DNA of 33,494 nucleotides from Cyanobium sp. (GTDB lineage: Bacteria; Cyanobacteriota; Cyanobacteriia; PCC-6307; Cyanobiaceae), in NCBI GenBank assembly GCA_007135755.1, contig SLIG01000126.1, forward strand, positions 1-33,494, written 5' to 3'. Below the pieces are notes generated by a model. It was not told where the DNA came from. It did not search any database and worked only from the letters and a program-made list of their open reading frames with translations. The first letter of the stretch is position 1; every line of letters begins with the position of its first letter. The position numbers and the translations under genes are program-made. Of this stretch, positions 10,675 to 19,020 are shown in pieces.

Positions 10675-12975
10675 TCACCCCGCCCCCACCAGCAACCCAT
10701 CGAGCAGCCCCAGGGCCTCCTGCTCGATCGCGCGGATGTCGGCGGCGATCTCGGCTAGGGAGCGCAGTGGCTTGGGTTTGTAGAAGTGGCGCGTGAAGCT
10801 CACTTCGTAGCCAACTTTGGTGGCTTCGGCGTTGATCCAGGCATCTGGCGTGTAGGGCAGCACCTCGCGGCGGATGAAGGCCTCGATGCCACCCTCCTCC
10901 AGCAATGGCACCTGTTCGCTGTCGCGCAGGTCCACGTCCGGCTCGTAGTCCACCACGCAGGCCTTGCCGCCGATCTCGGCTTCGTACCGGCCATGTAGCG
11001 GATCTGCTTCAACCTTGCTTGGTTTGTACATCTTGGCGATCACCGGTGGTGCATCCTCCTCCCGCCAGCTGGTTTCCTTCAGCAGCGGCTTCAGATCGGT
11101 TGCCGTCAACTTGATGCCCTTCAGCTTCAGGCCCTTGCGTACCTCGGCACGGAAGTGGTTGTGATCGGTGAACAGCTCATCGCCGAACAGCTCCCGCAGC
11201 GCCTCAGCGGCAGCGACCAGCTGCTCATCCCGCTGCCAGGTGGCGGCATCCAGCAGCTTCTTGCGCCGTTTCTCAGGGAGCACCCGCTTCGGCGACGCGT
11301 CGCCCTCCTCCTCGTCGCCTGCATCCTCGGCTCCCCAGTCGTCGAGGAAAGCCTCCAGCCGGGGCCGCAACGCGGTGAACTCCGTCACCAGCCCATCGCC
11401 GAACTCCTCCAAGGCCGCTTCCCGGATCTCCCGGTCGCCCGAGGCGGTGCGAAGAGCCGTGATCGCGGCTGGGGTGATGCGGCTGTGCAGCCGCAGCGGT
11501 CGCTCCACCGTCACCTTCCAGTAGCCAAAGGCCTCATTGGCGAACACCTTGGACTGTTCGCTCTCCTCCATAGTGTTGTAAGCGACCATCACTCGCTCGA
11601 TGTCCGCAAGGCCCAGCTCGCAGTTCTTCTTGCCCAAGTTCTTGCGCAGGGGTTGGCTCCAGCCGCTGGCATCGATCAGCTGCACCTTGCTCTGCCGTTC
11701 GGGGGTTTTGCGGTTGCTCAGAAGCCACACGTAGGTGGCGATGCCCGTGTTGTAGAAAAGATTGAGGGGCAGGGCCACGATCGCTTCCACCCAGTCGTTC
11801 TCGAACAGCCAACGGCGGATGTTGCTCTCGCCCGAGCCCGCGTCGCCTGTGAACAGCGACGATCCGTTGTGCACCTGGGCGATGCGGCTGCCAAGGGGTG
11901 AATCATGATTCATCTTGCTGGTCATGTTTGCCAGAAACAGCATCTGGCCATCGCTGGAGCGCGTCACCAACGACAGCAGCTCATCACGGTGGTTCACCTG
12001 GAAGCGCGGATCCTTCATCTCCTTCTTGCCACCCATGGCATCGAGATCCTTCTTCCAGCTCTTGCCATAGGGCGGATTGGAGAGCATGAAATCGAAGACG
12101 CGTGCTGGGAAGGCGTCGTGCGACAGGGTCGACCATTCAGCCCCGCCCACGATGTTGTCGGCGTTCTCGCCCTCCCCCTTGAGCAGCATGTCGGCCTTAC
12201 AGACCGCATAGGTTTCGGGGTTGATCTCTTGGCCATAGAGGTGGGTCACCACCTGCTCGCCATGGCCTGAGGCCAGCTCCCGCAGCGTTTCATCGGCCAC
12301 CGTGAGCATGCCGCCGGTGCCGCAGGCGCCGTCGTAGAGCAAATAGCTGCCGCTCTTCACCTGGTCGGCGATCGGCCGAAAGATCAGGTTGCTCATCAGC
12401 CGCACTGCGTCGCGCGGTGTCCAGTGCTCGCCGGCTTCTTCGTTGTTGTCTTCATTGAATCGGCGCACCAGCTCCTCGAACACTGTGCCCATGGCGTGGT
12501 TGTCGAGCGCAGCCGGGCTCAGATCGATCTGGGGATCAAGGAATTTGCCGATCAGCGTGCCGAGCGAATCCGAGCGCGACAGGGTAGGGATGTGATTCCG
12601 GAACTTGAAGTTCTCGAGCACGTCCTGCACGTTGTCGCTGAAGCCTTCCAAGTAAGCCTCGAAATCGGCCCGCAGCTTCTGCTCACTGCCACGCGTGGTG
12701 AGGTCGCGCAGCACGAAGGGCGACACGTTGTAGAAGGCCTGGCCTGCCGCTGCCCGCAGGGCCGCGTCCTGCTCCTTGATCTGGGCGGCGTCGAGCTTCT
12801 GCTTGGCCTCCAGCACCCTAGGCTTGGTGGGCTCCAGCACCGCATCCAGCCGCCGCAGTACGCACATTGGCAGGATCACATCCGGATACTTGCCCCGCCG
12901 GAAAAGATCGCGCAGCACGTCGTCGGCGATGCCCCACAGGAATGACACGATCCTGTTGTGGGTGGCCTGGTCCAT
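10675..12975 (-). CDS. hsdM: Type I restriction-modification DNA methyltransferase (M) subunit (ORF can extend to 12999; MDQATHNRIVSFLWG at 12975 is the more likely start)
   Basis: SAM-binding motif LYDGACGTGGML, catalytic motif FMLSNPPYGKSW, HsdM N-terminal domain (IVSFLWGIADDVLRDLFRRGKYPDVILPMCVLRRLD). Confidence 0.96.
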   Translation of the reverse strand: MDQATHNRIVSFLWGIADDVLRDLFRRGKYPDVILPMCVLRRLDAVLEPTKPRVLEAKQKLDAAQIKEQDAALRAAAGQAFYNVSPFVLRDLTTRGSEQKLRADFEAYLEGFSDNVQDVLENFKFRNHIPTLSRSDSLGTLIGKFLDPQIDLSPAALDNHAMGTVFEELVRRFNEDNNEEAGEHWTPRDAVRLMSNLIFRPIADQVKSGSYLLYDGACGTGGMLTVADETLRELASGHGEQVVTHLYGQEINPETYAVCKADMLLKGEGENADNIVGGAEWSTLSHDAFPARVFDFMLSNPPYGKSWKKDLDAMGGKKEMKDPRFQVNHRDELLSLVTRSSDGQMLFLANMTSKMNHDSPLGSRIAQVHNGSSLFTGDAGSGESNIRRWLFENDWVEAIVALPLNLFYNTGIATYVWLLSNRKTPERQSKVQLIDASGWSQPLRKNLGKKNCELGLADIERVMVAYNTMEESEQSKVFANEAFGYWKVTVERPLRLHSRITPAAITALRTASGDREIREAALEEFGDGLVTEFTALRPRLEAFLDDWGAEDAGDEEEGDASPKRVLPEKRRKKLLDAATWQRDEQLVAAAEALRELFGDELFTDHNHFRAEVRKGLKLKGIKLTATDLKPLLKETSWREEDAPPVIAKMYKPSKVEADPLHGRYEAEIGGKACVVDYEPDVDLRDSEQVPLLEEGGIEAFIRREVLPYTPDAWINAEATKVGYEVSFTRHFYKPKPLRSLAEIAADIRAIEQEALGLLDGLLVGAG

Positions 12976-13015
12976 GGGGTGGTGTGTGTGGCTCAGCACT
13001 CACCGGCCACCGTAG

Positions 13016-13285
13016 GCAGAGGCGGGGGCCCTGGCCGGTGTGAGCGGCGAGTTGCAGGTGCTGCTGCCGATCGAGGGCCTGGTGGATCTCGAAGCGCTGC
13101 GCGGCCGCCTCGAGAAAGACATCGCCAAGGCCGAGAAGGAGATCAAGGGCCTGGCCGGCCGCCTCGCCAATCCCAACTTCGCCGGCAAGGCCCCGCCCGA
13201 CGTGGTGGCTGAGTGCCGCACCAACCTGGCGGAGGCGGAAGCCCAGGCGGAGCTGGCCCGCAAGCGCCTGGAAGACCTGGGCTGA
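13016..13285 (+). pseudogene. valS: Displaced 3' fragment of valS (C-terminal coiled-coil only)
   Basis: AEAGALAGVSGELQVLLPIEGLVDLEALRGRLEKDIAKAEKEIKGLAGRLANPNFAGKAPPDVVAECRTNLAEAEAQAELARKRLEDLG* aligns without gaps to the C-terminus of the ORF ending at 2770. An in-frame TAG (13013-13015) precedes the homology. Confidence 0.93.
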
Positions 13286-13288
13286 AAA

Positions 13289-13490
13289 GCTGCCCGGGCT
13301 GGATCTTCATTGGCTCCGAGGGGTTCAGCTGCAGGGTGTCGATGGCAGAGATGTCGAGCCCGTCGTTGAACAGGTCGACGGCGAAGAGGATCAGCTGTTC
13401 ACCGGCCTGAAGGCGGCGCAGGGCCTCGGCGGCAAAACCGGCGGCGCGGATGCGTTCGGCCCTGTAGCTGGTGCCTTCAAGTCCTCTCTC
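13289..13490 (-). pseudogene. Fragment of an SF2 (DEAD/DEAH) helicase C-terminal domain
   Basis: Minus-strand frame reads YRAERIRAAGFAAEALRRLQAGEQLILFAVDLFNDGLDISAIDTLQLNPSEPMKIQPGQ, resembling the helicase motif V region FAVDLFNEGvDiPevDTvl.LrPTeS; truncated at the valS remnant. Confidence 0.6.
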
Positions 13491-13662
13491 AAGCCTTGTG
13501 GAATGCCACCTCACAGCCTGCCTCGGTTGTACGGACAGTGGCCAGTTGTTTGCGTGGGGAACGTATCACCATCGTTGCCATCGAGGGAGTCTGAGCACCT
13601 CCGCCGTGACTATGGTGAGGGATGCACCGTCTGTCTGGGGCTGCTGTTCGATCGCAAGACCT

Positions 13663-14484
13663 ATGAGCAAGAAGCAACGACCATCGCCCATCGAGACGAT
13701 CGAGGAGATGCAGAACAATCTTCCCTACGACGAACCGATCGGCAAGAAGGACTACAAACGAGACCTCGAATTGCTCCAGATCGAACTGCTCAAGGCGCAG
13801 CGTCACATCAAGGCTGTCGGACAGCGCGTGGTGATCCTGTTTGAAGGTCGTGATGCGGCGGGCAAGGGTGGAGCGATCAAGCGCTTCCGCGAGCACCTGA
13901 ACCCTCGTGGTAGTGACCATGTCGCGCTGGCGAAACCCAACGATGCCGAAGTGACCCAGTGGTACTTCCAGCGTTACGTTCCGCACCTGCCATCGGCCGG
14001 AGAAATCACCATGTTCGATCGGTCGTGGTACAACCGGGCCGGCGTGGAGAAGGTGATGGGCTTCTGCACACCACAGGAGCATGCCCTGTTTCTCCGCCAG
14101 GTTCCCGCCTTCGAACAGTCACTCGTCAGCAGTGGGATCATGGTCTTCAAGATGTGGTTCACCGTGTCGCAGGGCCGACAGAAGCTGCGCTTCGATGACC
14201 GGCGTGAGGATCCGCTCAAGCAATGGAAGATGTCGCCCATCGACGAGGTCAGCGTGGCGAAGTACGACGAGTACACCAAGGCTCGCAACGAGATGCTGCT
14301 CGCCACCGACACCCTCGTGGCGCCATGGACGGTCATCAACTCAAACGAGAAGAGGAGGGCCCGTCTCGGCGCCATCCGCAGCGTTCTGTACGCACTGGAC
14401 TACGAACACAAGGACCACGACGTCGTCGATGAGCCCGATCCGCGGGTCGTGCTTACGGCACATTCGATGTTTATCGACAACTGA
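13663..14484 (+). CDS. ppk2: Polyphosphate kinase 2 family protein
   Basis: Walker A FEGRDAAGKGGAIKRF, lid/Walker B region TMFDRSWYNRAGVEKVMGF, KWFTVS-like segment, C-terminal WTVINSNEKRRARLGAIR. ATG (MSKKQRPSPIETI) chosen inside the longer ORF 13471-14484. Confidence 0.93.
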   Translation: MSKKQRPSPIETIEEMQNNLPYDEPIGKKDYKRDLELLQIELLKAQRHIKAVGQRVVILFEGRDAAGKGGAIKRFREHLNPRGSDHVALAKPNDAEVTQWYFQRYVPHLPSAGEITMFDRSWYNRAGVEKVMGFCTPQEHALFLRQVPAFEQSLVSSGIMVFKMWFTVSQGRQKLRFDDRREDPLKQWKMSPIDEVSVAKYDEYTKARNEMLLATDTLVAPWTVINSNEKRRARLGAIRSVLYALDYEHKDHDVVDEPDPRVVLTAHSMFIDN

Positions 14485-14690
14485 GCTGGTCGCCCCACGT
14501 GGGGAAGATGCCACCGAAAACCGGAATCACAATCACCGTGGTGCGCCGCTGGCGGCTGTAGCGGTAGGGCTGGATGCCGTAGCGAGCGCCGCAACAGCGC
14601 CACCAACAGGTGGCGCGACCACTGATCGGCGAGCGAGAAGCGGAACTCCACCGGCGGTTCCTGTCCGGCCTGAAGCGTTGTCAGTGAGGG
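14480..14690 (-). pseudogene. Frameshifted remnant of a short conserved gene
   Basis: Minus strand reads LQAGQEPPVEFRFSLADQWSRHLLVALLRR, then after a 1-nt shift YGIQPYRYSRQRRTTVIVIPVFGGIFPTWGDQLSCR*. The first part resembles a short conserved hypothetical family recalled from cyanobacteria (recollection, not searched). Confidence 0.45.
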
Positions 14691-16342
14691 GGCTGGCTGT
14701 CTTCGTGGCGTTGTTGCTGGTCTGCCATCAGCCGGCGCTCCAGCTCCGGCGAGAGGCGCAGCTCCAGGGCTTCGCCGCTGAGGTGCAGATCCCGCTGGGG
14801 GAAGGGCACGGTGATGCCCCGCTCGCGCAGCAGGGCCTCGATGCGGAAGTTGAGGTCGCTGGTGATCTGGTACTGGCGCATGGGCTCGCGGATCCACACC
14901 AGCAGGGTGAAGTTGAGGGCGCTGTCGCCGAAACCGCTGAACAGCACCCGCGGCGGCGGCTCGATCAGCACCAAGGGCTGGCCCTCGCAGGCGGCGATCA
15001 GGGCCTCGCGCACGGTTGTGGTGTCGGAGCCGTAGGCCACCCCCACCGGCAGCCGCAACCGGGACAGCGGGCTGCCATGGCTCCAGTTCACCACCCGGGA
15101 ATCGAGGAATTCCGAGTTGGGCACGATGATCGCGATGCGATCGAGGGTTTCCACCACCGTGCTGCGCAGTCCCAGCTTCTGCACGGTGCCCTGCAGATCG
15201 CCGATCTCCACGAAGTCGCCCACCTGGACGGGGCGCTCGAAGATGATCACCATGCCGCTGAGCAGGTTCTTGCTGATCGTCTGGAAGCCCAGGCCCACAC
15301 CCACGCCCAGCACGCTGGCGAACAGGGTGAGGGAGCTGAGGTCGAGCCCCCAGAGCTGCAGCAGCACCAGGGCCCCGAAGAACAGCAGCCCATAGCGGGT
15401 GAGGAAGGCCACCGCCTCCTGCCCCCCCAGGCTCATGCCCGTGTAGCGCAGCACCCGGGTGCGCAGCAGCCGCAGCACCACGCCCACCGCCCGCACCAGC
15501 AGCAGCAGCAGCGCCAGCAGGATGACGGCATCCAGCAGCGAATAGCTGCGCGCTCCCAGGGGCATGAACGGCACCACCAGCCAGCGGCTGGCTGCCTGGA
15601 GCGCGGCGGTCCGGGTACTGCGGGTGAGTGGAAACTGGTCGCTGATCCACACCAGGGCCCCGATCCACATCCCGGCCTGCAGCAGCACCAGCGCGGCGCG
15701 CTGCAGCAGCCGTCCGGCGCTGGCCTGGGGGTCGGCGCCCTCCGCCGGCTGGATCGCCCACGCCTGGGGAAAGCGGCGGCGCCAGAAGGCCTGCAGCCCC
15801 CAGTGCAGGGCGGCGGCGAGGGCCAGCACCGCCAGCACCCGCGGCAGCTGGCGGCGCAGGTGCTCCGGTTGCCGCTCGGCCCGGGCCCGGGCCAGGGCCT
15901 GCTCCAGCCGCTGGCGCCAGGTCTCCGCCTGCTCCATCGCCTCCATCCCCTCCGGCACGTCCCGTGCGGTGACGGTGAGCAGGGTGCGGCCGTTGAGCAC
16001 CAGCACCGGCAGGTTGTTGCTCGTTGCCAGCTCCAGCACCACCCCGTCCTCAGCCGCCGCCGACTCGGCCAGCTGCTGGTTGATCGTCTCGCTGCGCTGC
16101 TCGGCACTGAGAGTGCTGGAGGGCCAGATGTGGAACAGGGTGCGGCCATCGAGCACGATCGGCGCCGGCAACCGGGAGGCCTCACTGCCCGCCAGCCCTG
16201 GGGTGAGGCCCTGGGCCCTGGCGGCCGCCGCCCCCGGCCCGCCCCACAGCGGTGCCAACGCCAGAGCCAGGGCGAGCAGCGCTGCCAGCAGGGGCCCGCG
16301 CCAGCGGGCGCGTGTGCCGGAGCGGCGGCGGGCAGGCCTCAT
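14681..16342 (-). CDS. MscS-family mechanosensitive ion channel with N-terminal signal and periplasmic domain
   Basis: MscS pore/beta domain SGMVIIFERPVQVGDFVEIGDLQGTVQKLGLRSTVVETLDRIAIIVPNSEFLDSRVVNWSHG, several hydrophobic segments, N-terminal signal-like leader. Confidence 0.92.
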   Translation of the reverse strand: MRPARRRSGTRARWRGPLLAALLALALALAPLWGGPGAAAARAQGLTPGLAGSEASRLPAPIVLDGRTLFHIWPSSTLSAEQRSETINQQLAESAAAEDGVVLELATSNNLPVLVLNGRTLLTVTARDVPEGMEAMEQAETWRQRLEQALARARAERQPEHLRRQLPRVLAVLALAAALHWGLQAFWRRRFPQAWAIQPAEGADPQASAGRLLQRAALVLLQAGMWIGALVWISDQFPLTRSTRTAALQAASRWLVVPFMPLGARSYSLLDAVILLALLLLLVRAVGVVLRLLRTRVLRYTGMSLGGQEAVAFLTRYGLLFFGALVLLQLWGLDLSSLTLFASVLGVGVGLGFQTISKNLLSGMVIIFERPVQVGDFVEIGDLQGTVQKLGLRSTVVETLDRIAIIVPNSEFLDSRVVNWSHGSPLSRLRLPVGVAYGSDTTTVREALIAACEGQPLVLIEPPPRVLFSGFGDSALNFTLLVWIREPMRQYQITSDLNFRIEALLRERGITVPFPQRDLHLSGEALELRLSPELERRLMADQQQRHEDSQPPH

Positions 16343-16463
16343 GGCACCTGGGCGGTGGCCGCAGGTTAGGAACGGCCTTCTACCCGGCAGCCGGCACCTG
16401 GACCAACCGCGTCCCTGTGGCAGCGGTGACGCGCGGCCGTGCTGCGCTGGGCTGATTCAGGAA

Positions 16464-16508
16464 GTCCGAGTGTTGCGTCGGACACAGGCCGGGTGGCTGC
16501 CCGCCACC
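16464..16508. promoter_or_regulatory. Two adjacent inverted repeats upstream of the carotenoid-oxygenase operon
   Basis: GTCCGA-(8 nt)-TCGGAC at 16464-16483 and GGTGGC-TGCCC-GCCACC at 16492-16508, ending about 30 bp before the GTG start at 16540. Confidence 0.3.
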
Positions 16509-16539
16509 AGGATCGGCCGGTTGAACCTGGGGAAAGCCT

Positions 16540-19020
16540 GTGGACCCGCATCACCCACAGCCCCAGTCCAGCCCGCTGGCACCGCCGCTGCCGGTTCCCT
16601 TCCCGGCTTCGATCGGACTGCTCCGGCGCAAGCGGCTCAAGGATGTGACGCTCCATGTGCTCGAGGGGGTGCTACCGGACGACCTGCACGGCCATGCCTT
16701 TTTCATGGGCCCCGGTGGCTTTCTGAACAGCAAGCCGCAGGGAGCCGATGGTCTGATCCATCCTTCCGCCGACGGCACGCCGCTGTTCAACGGCGATCCG
16801 CTGCTGCACCGCCTCGATTTCGGCGGCGGCAAGGTGAAGATCACCAGCCGGATTCCCAGGACGCCCTGCTTCTACACCGAACGGCACTTCCTCAGCAAGG
16901 CTGACAAGAAGCGCTACCCCTATCGCTATGCCAACCATGGGCTGGCGCGCCTCTCCTTCCAACTGGGTTTCCGCAATGAGGTGAACACGGCCGTGGTGCC
17001 GATGCGCTTCAACAAGGCCGAGGGCAATCGGCTGATCATCACCTGGGATGCGGGGCGTCCCTTCGAGATCGATCCCTTGAGCCTAGAGATCGCCACGGCC
17101 GTGGGTTTCAATCAAGAATGGCGGGAATGGATCCCCCTGCCACTGCCCTTCGGCATCGTCAACACAGCCGCCCATCCGGCCTTCGATCCCCATCCGGCCC
17201 CGGAGGCGGCCGTTTCCGATGGAGGGGGCGCGCGGCTGTTCAGCCTCAACTACGGCAAATCGATCGGCACGGCGCTGCATCCGATCCGGAAACGCTTTGC
17301 GGATGCCCCCTTCGACCGAAAGGATGCTGATCTGCAGGCCGATTTCGATGAGCTGATCACGCTGGCGGAGCGCCTGCTCGGTGGGGCCCGCCGTTTGTTG
17401 CGGCTGATCCTCTGGCTGGAGAAACGCCTTCACCCCTGGCTGGGGCATTCGCTCCGGGGTGGCCTGCGCGGGCTGCTCCGTCCGAGCCGTGCCGTTCTTG
17501 GCTCTGCTGTCGCCGCACCAACCGTCGGCAAGCGCCATGTGGCGTCTGAACTGCTGGCCCTGCTGGAGGAGCAGCTGGAAGAGGGGGCGCAGAAGACCAC
17601 CGACCACGTGAAGGAACTGCTGCGCTTGCTGAAGGTGGCGCGTGGGCTGCTCGCCGATGCCGACAAGATGGCCGATTTTGTTGATCTGATCAGCTGGGAT
17701 GGCCAGCAACAGCAGCTGCAGAAGTGGGCCGTGCGCGTGGAGGATGGCAGTGGCAGCAGCGATGGATCCCCGCGCATCCTGCAGAGCATGCACCAGATGG
17801 GGGTGACGCAGGACTACGTGATCCTGATGGACACCGTGTTCAAGCTCGGTGTCGAGCAGTTGCTCACCGCTCCCTCGCCGGAGTACCCGGCCGTGGAGCG
17901 GGCGCTGCGAAACCTGCTGGATTTTCGCCAGAGTGATTATACGGTTCTCTATATCATCAGCCGCTGTGATCTGCGTTCGGATCGAAAGAAGGTGACAGCC
18001 CGCCGGGTGAAGATTCCCCGTGGCACAGCGCATTTCCTGGTGGATTACGACAATCCAGGCGGCCAGATCACCTTGCATTGTGCCCACAACATCGGCTGGG
18101 ATGCCGCGGAGTGGAATCGTCCCTTTGACGACTATGACAACGCTCCCTTCCCCGGCTTTTCTCAGGGCACCTTCCCCGGTGTCGTGGGCATGGCCACCGG
18201 CAGCACCGACATCAACGTGCTGGGTCGCTACGTGGTGGATGGGAAAACCGGAATTATGGACGAAAGCAAAACGATGCTGGCGGAGGATCCCGGCAGGGAT
18301 CTCACCTGGATGCTGGCGCTGTGCGCCTGGTGCCAACCCGATGGTGTCACCCCGCCGCCAAAGATCGAGCACATCTTCTGGAATGGCTGGGGCAGCCATG
18401 GCGACCTGCTTCCCACCTACATCGAGCGCCTCTACGCCCCCGCCGGTCCGCGCACCTTTACGGTGGAGGAGGCCGCCGAAGTGGCCCGCCGCGGCTTGCC
18501 CGCCACGCTGGTGCGGTTGGATACGGCCAGCATGGAAATTGCCGATCACTATGTCTTTCCGGCTGGCCGCTTCGGCAATTCCGTGCAGTTTCTGCCAACC
18601 AGTCAGTCCACACCCGGTGGCTGTGAGGGCTATCTGCTGTGTGTGGTGAACGGCAGTGATGACCCAACCCACAGTGAATTCTGGTTGTTTGATGCTGCTC
18701 AGCTTTCGGCCGGCCCCCTCTGCCGCCTTGGCCATCCCAGGCTGAAAGTGGGGATGACGATTCATTCCACCTGGGTGCCGGAGATCGCCCAGCGCACGGC
18801 CACCTACAACGTGCCGGTCAAAGAAGACTATGATCAAAGGTTTCAACACATCGAGAGCATGAAACAGAACCCCGAAATGCGCAAGAAATCAGATAGACGT
18901 AAGAAAACCAAGACAGCTGATCCCCGGCAGTTGTTCGAGCAGTACGTCTATCCTCATTTCCCTGACATCTCCGACTCCTCAGATACCTCAGCCACGTCGC
19001 ATCCGCAGACCCTGCTTTGA
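16540..19020 (+). CDS. Carotenoid oxygenase (RPE65/CCD family), long 826-aa form
   Basis: GTG start. Four His-containing signatures of the family: AHPAFDPHP, MHQMGVTQDYVIL, LHCAHNIGWDAAEW, IHSTWVPEI; also FNGDPLLHRLDF near the N-terminus. Confidence 0.9.
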   Translation: MDPHHPQPQSSPLAPPLPVPFPASIGLLRRKRLKDVTLHVLEGVLPDDLHGHAFFMGPGGFLNSKPQGADGLIHPSADGTPLFNGDPLLHRLDFGGGKVKITSRIPRTPCFYTERHFLSKADKKRYPYRYANHGLARLSFQLGFRNEVNTAVVPMRFNKAEGNRLIITWDAGRPFEIDPLSLEIATAVGFNQEWREWIPLPLPFGIVNTAAHPAFDPHPAPEAAVSDGGGARLFSLNYGKSIGTALHPIRKRFADAPFDRKDADLQADFDELITLAERLLGGARRLLRLILWLEKRLHPWLGHSLRGGLRGLLRPSRAVLGSAVAAPTVGKRHVASELLALLEEQLEEGAQKTTDHVKELLRLLKVARGLLADADKMADFVDLISWDGQQQQLQKWAVRVEDGSGSSDGSPRILQSMHQMGVTQDYVILMDTVFKLGVEQLLTAPSPEYPAVERALRNLLDFRQSDYTVLYIISRCDLRSDRKKVTARRVKIPRGTAHFLVDYDNPGGQITLHCAHNIGWDAAEWNRPFDDYDNAPFPGFSQGTFPGVVGMATGSTDINVLGRYVVDGKTGIMDESKTMLAEDPGRDLTWMLALCAWCQPDGVTPPPKIEHIFWNGWGSHGDLLPTYIERLYAPAGPRTFTVEEAAEVARRGLPATLVRLDTASMEIADHYVFPAGRFGNSVQFLPTSQSTPGGCEGYLLCVVNGSDDPTHSEFWLFDAAQLSAGPLCRLGHPRLKVGMTIHSTWVPEIAQRTATYNVPVKEDYDQRFQHIESMKQNPEMRKKSDRRKKTKTADPRQLFEQYVYPHFPDISDSSDTSATSHPQTLL

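Noticed and set aside
2771-13015. Integrase, transposase or tRNA attachment site for the R-M island
   Set aside because: Looked for recombinase motifs and tRNA-like sequence near both valS junctions and found none; a site-specific element is therefore not claimed.
14081-16369. 762-aa plus-strand ORF across the end of ppk2 and the MscS gene
   Set aside because: Antisense to a confident MscS gene and out of frame with ppk2; low-complexity translation.
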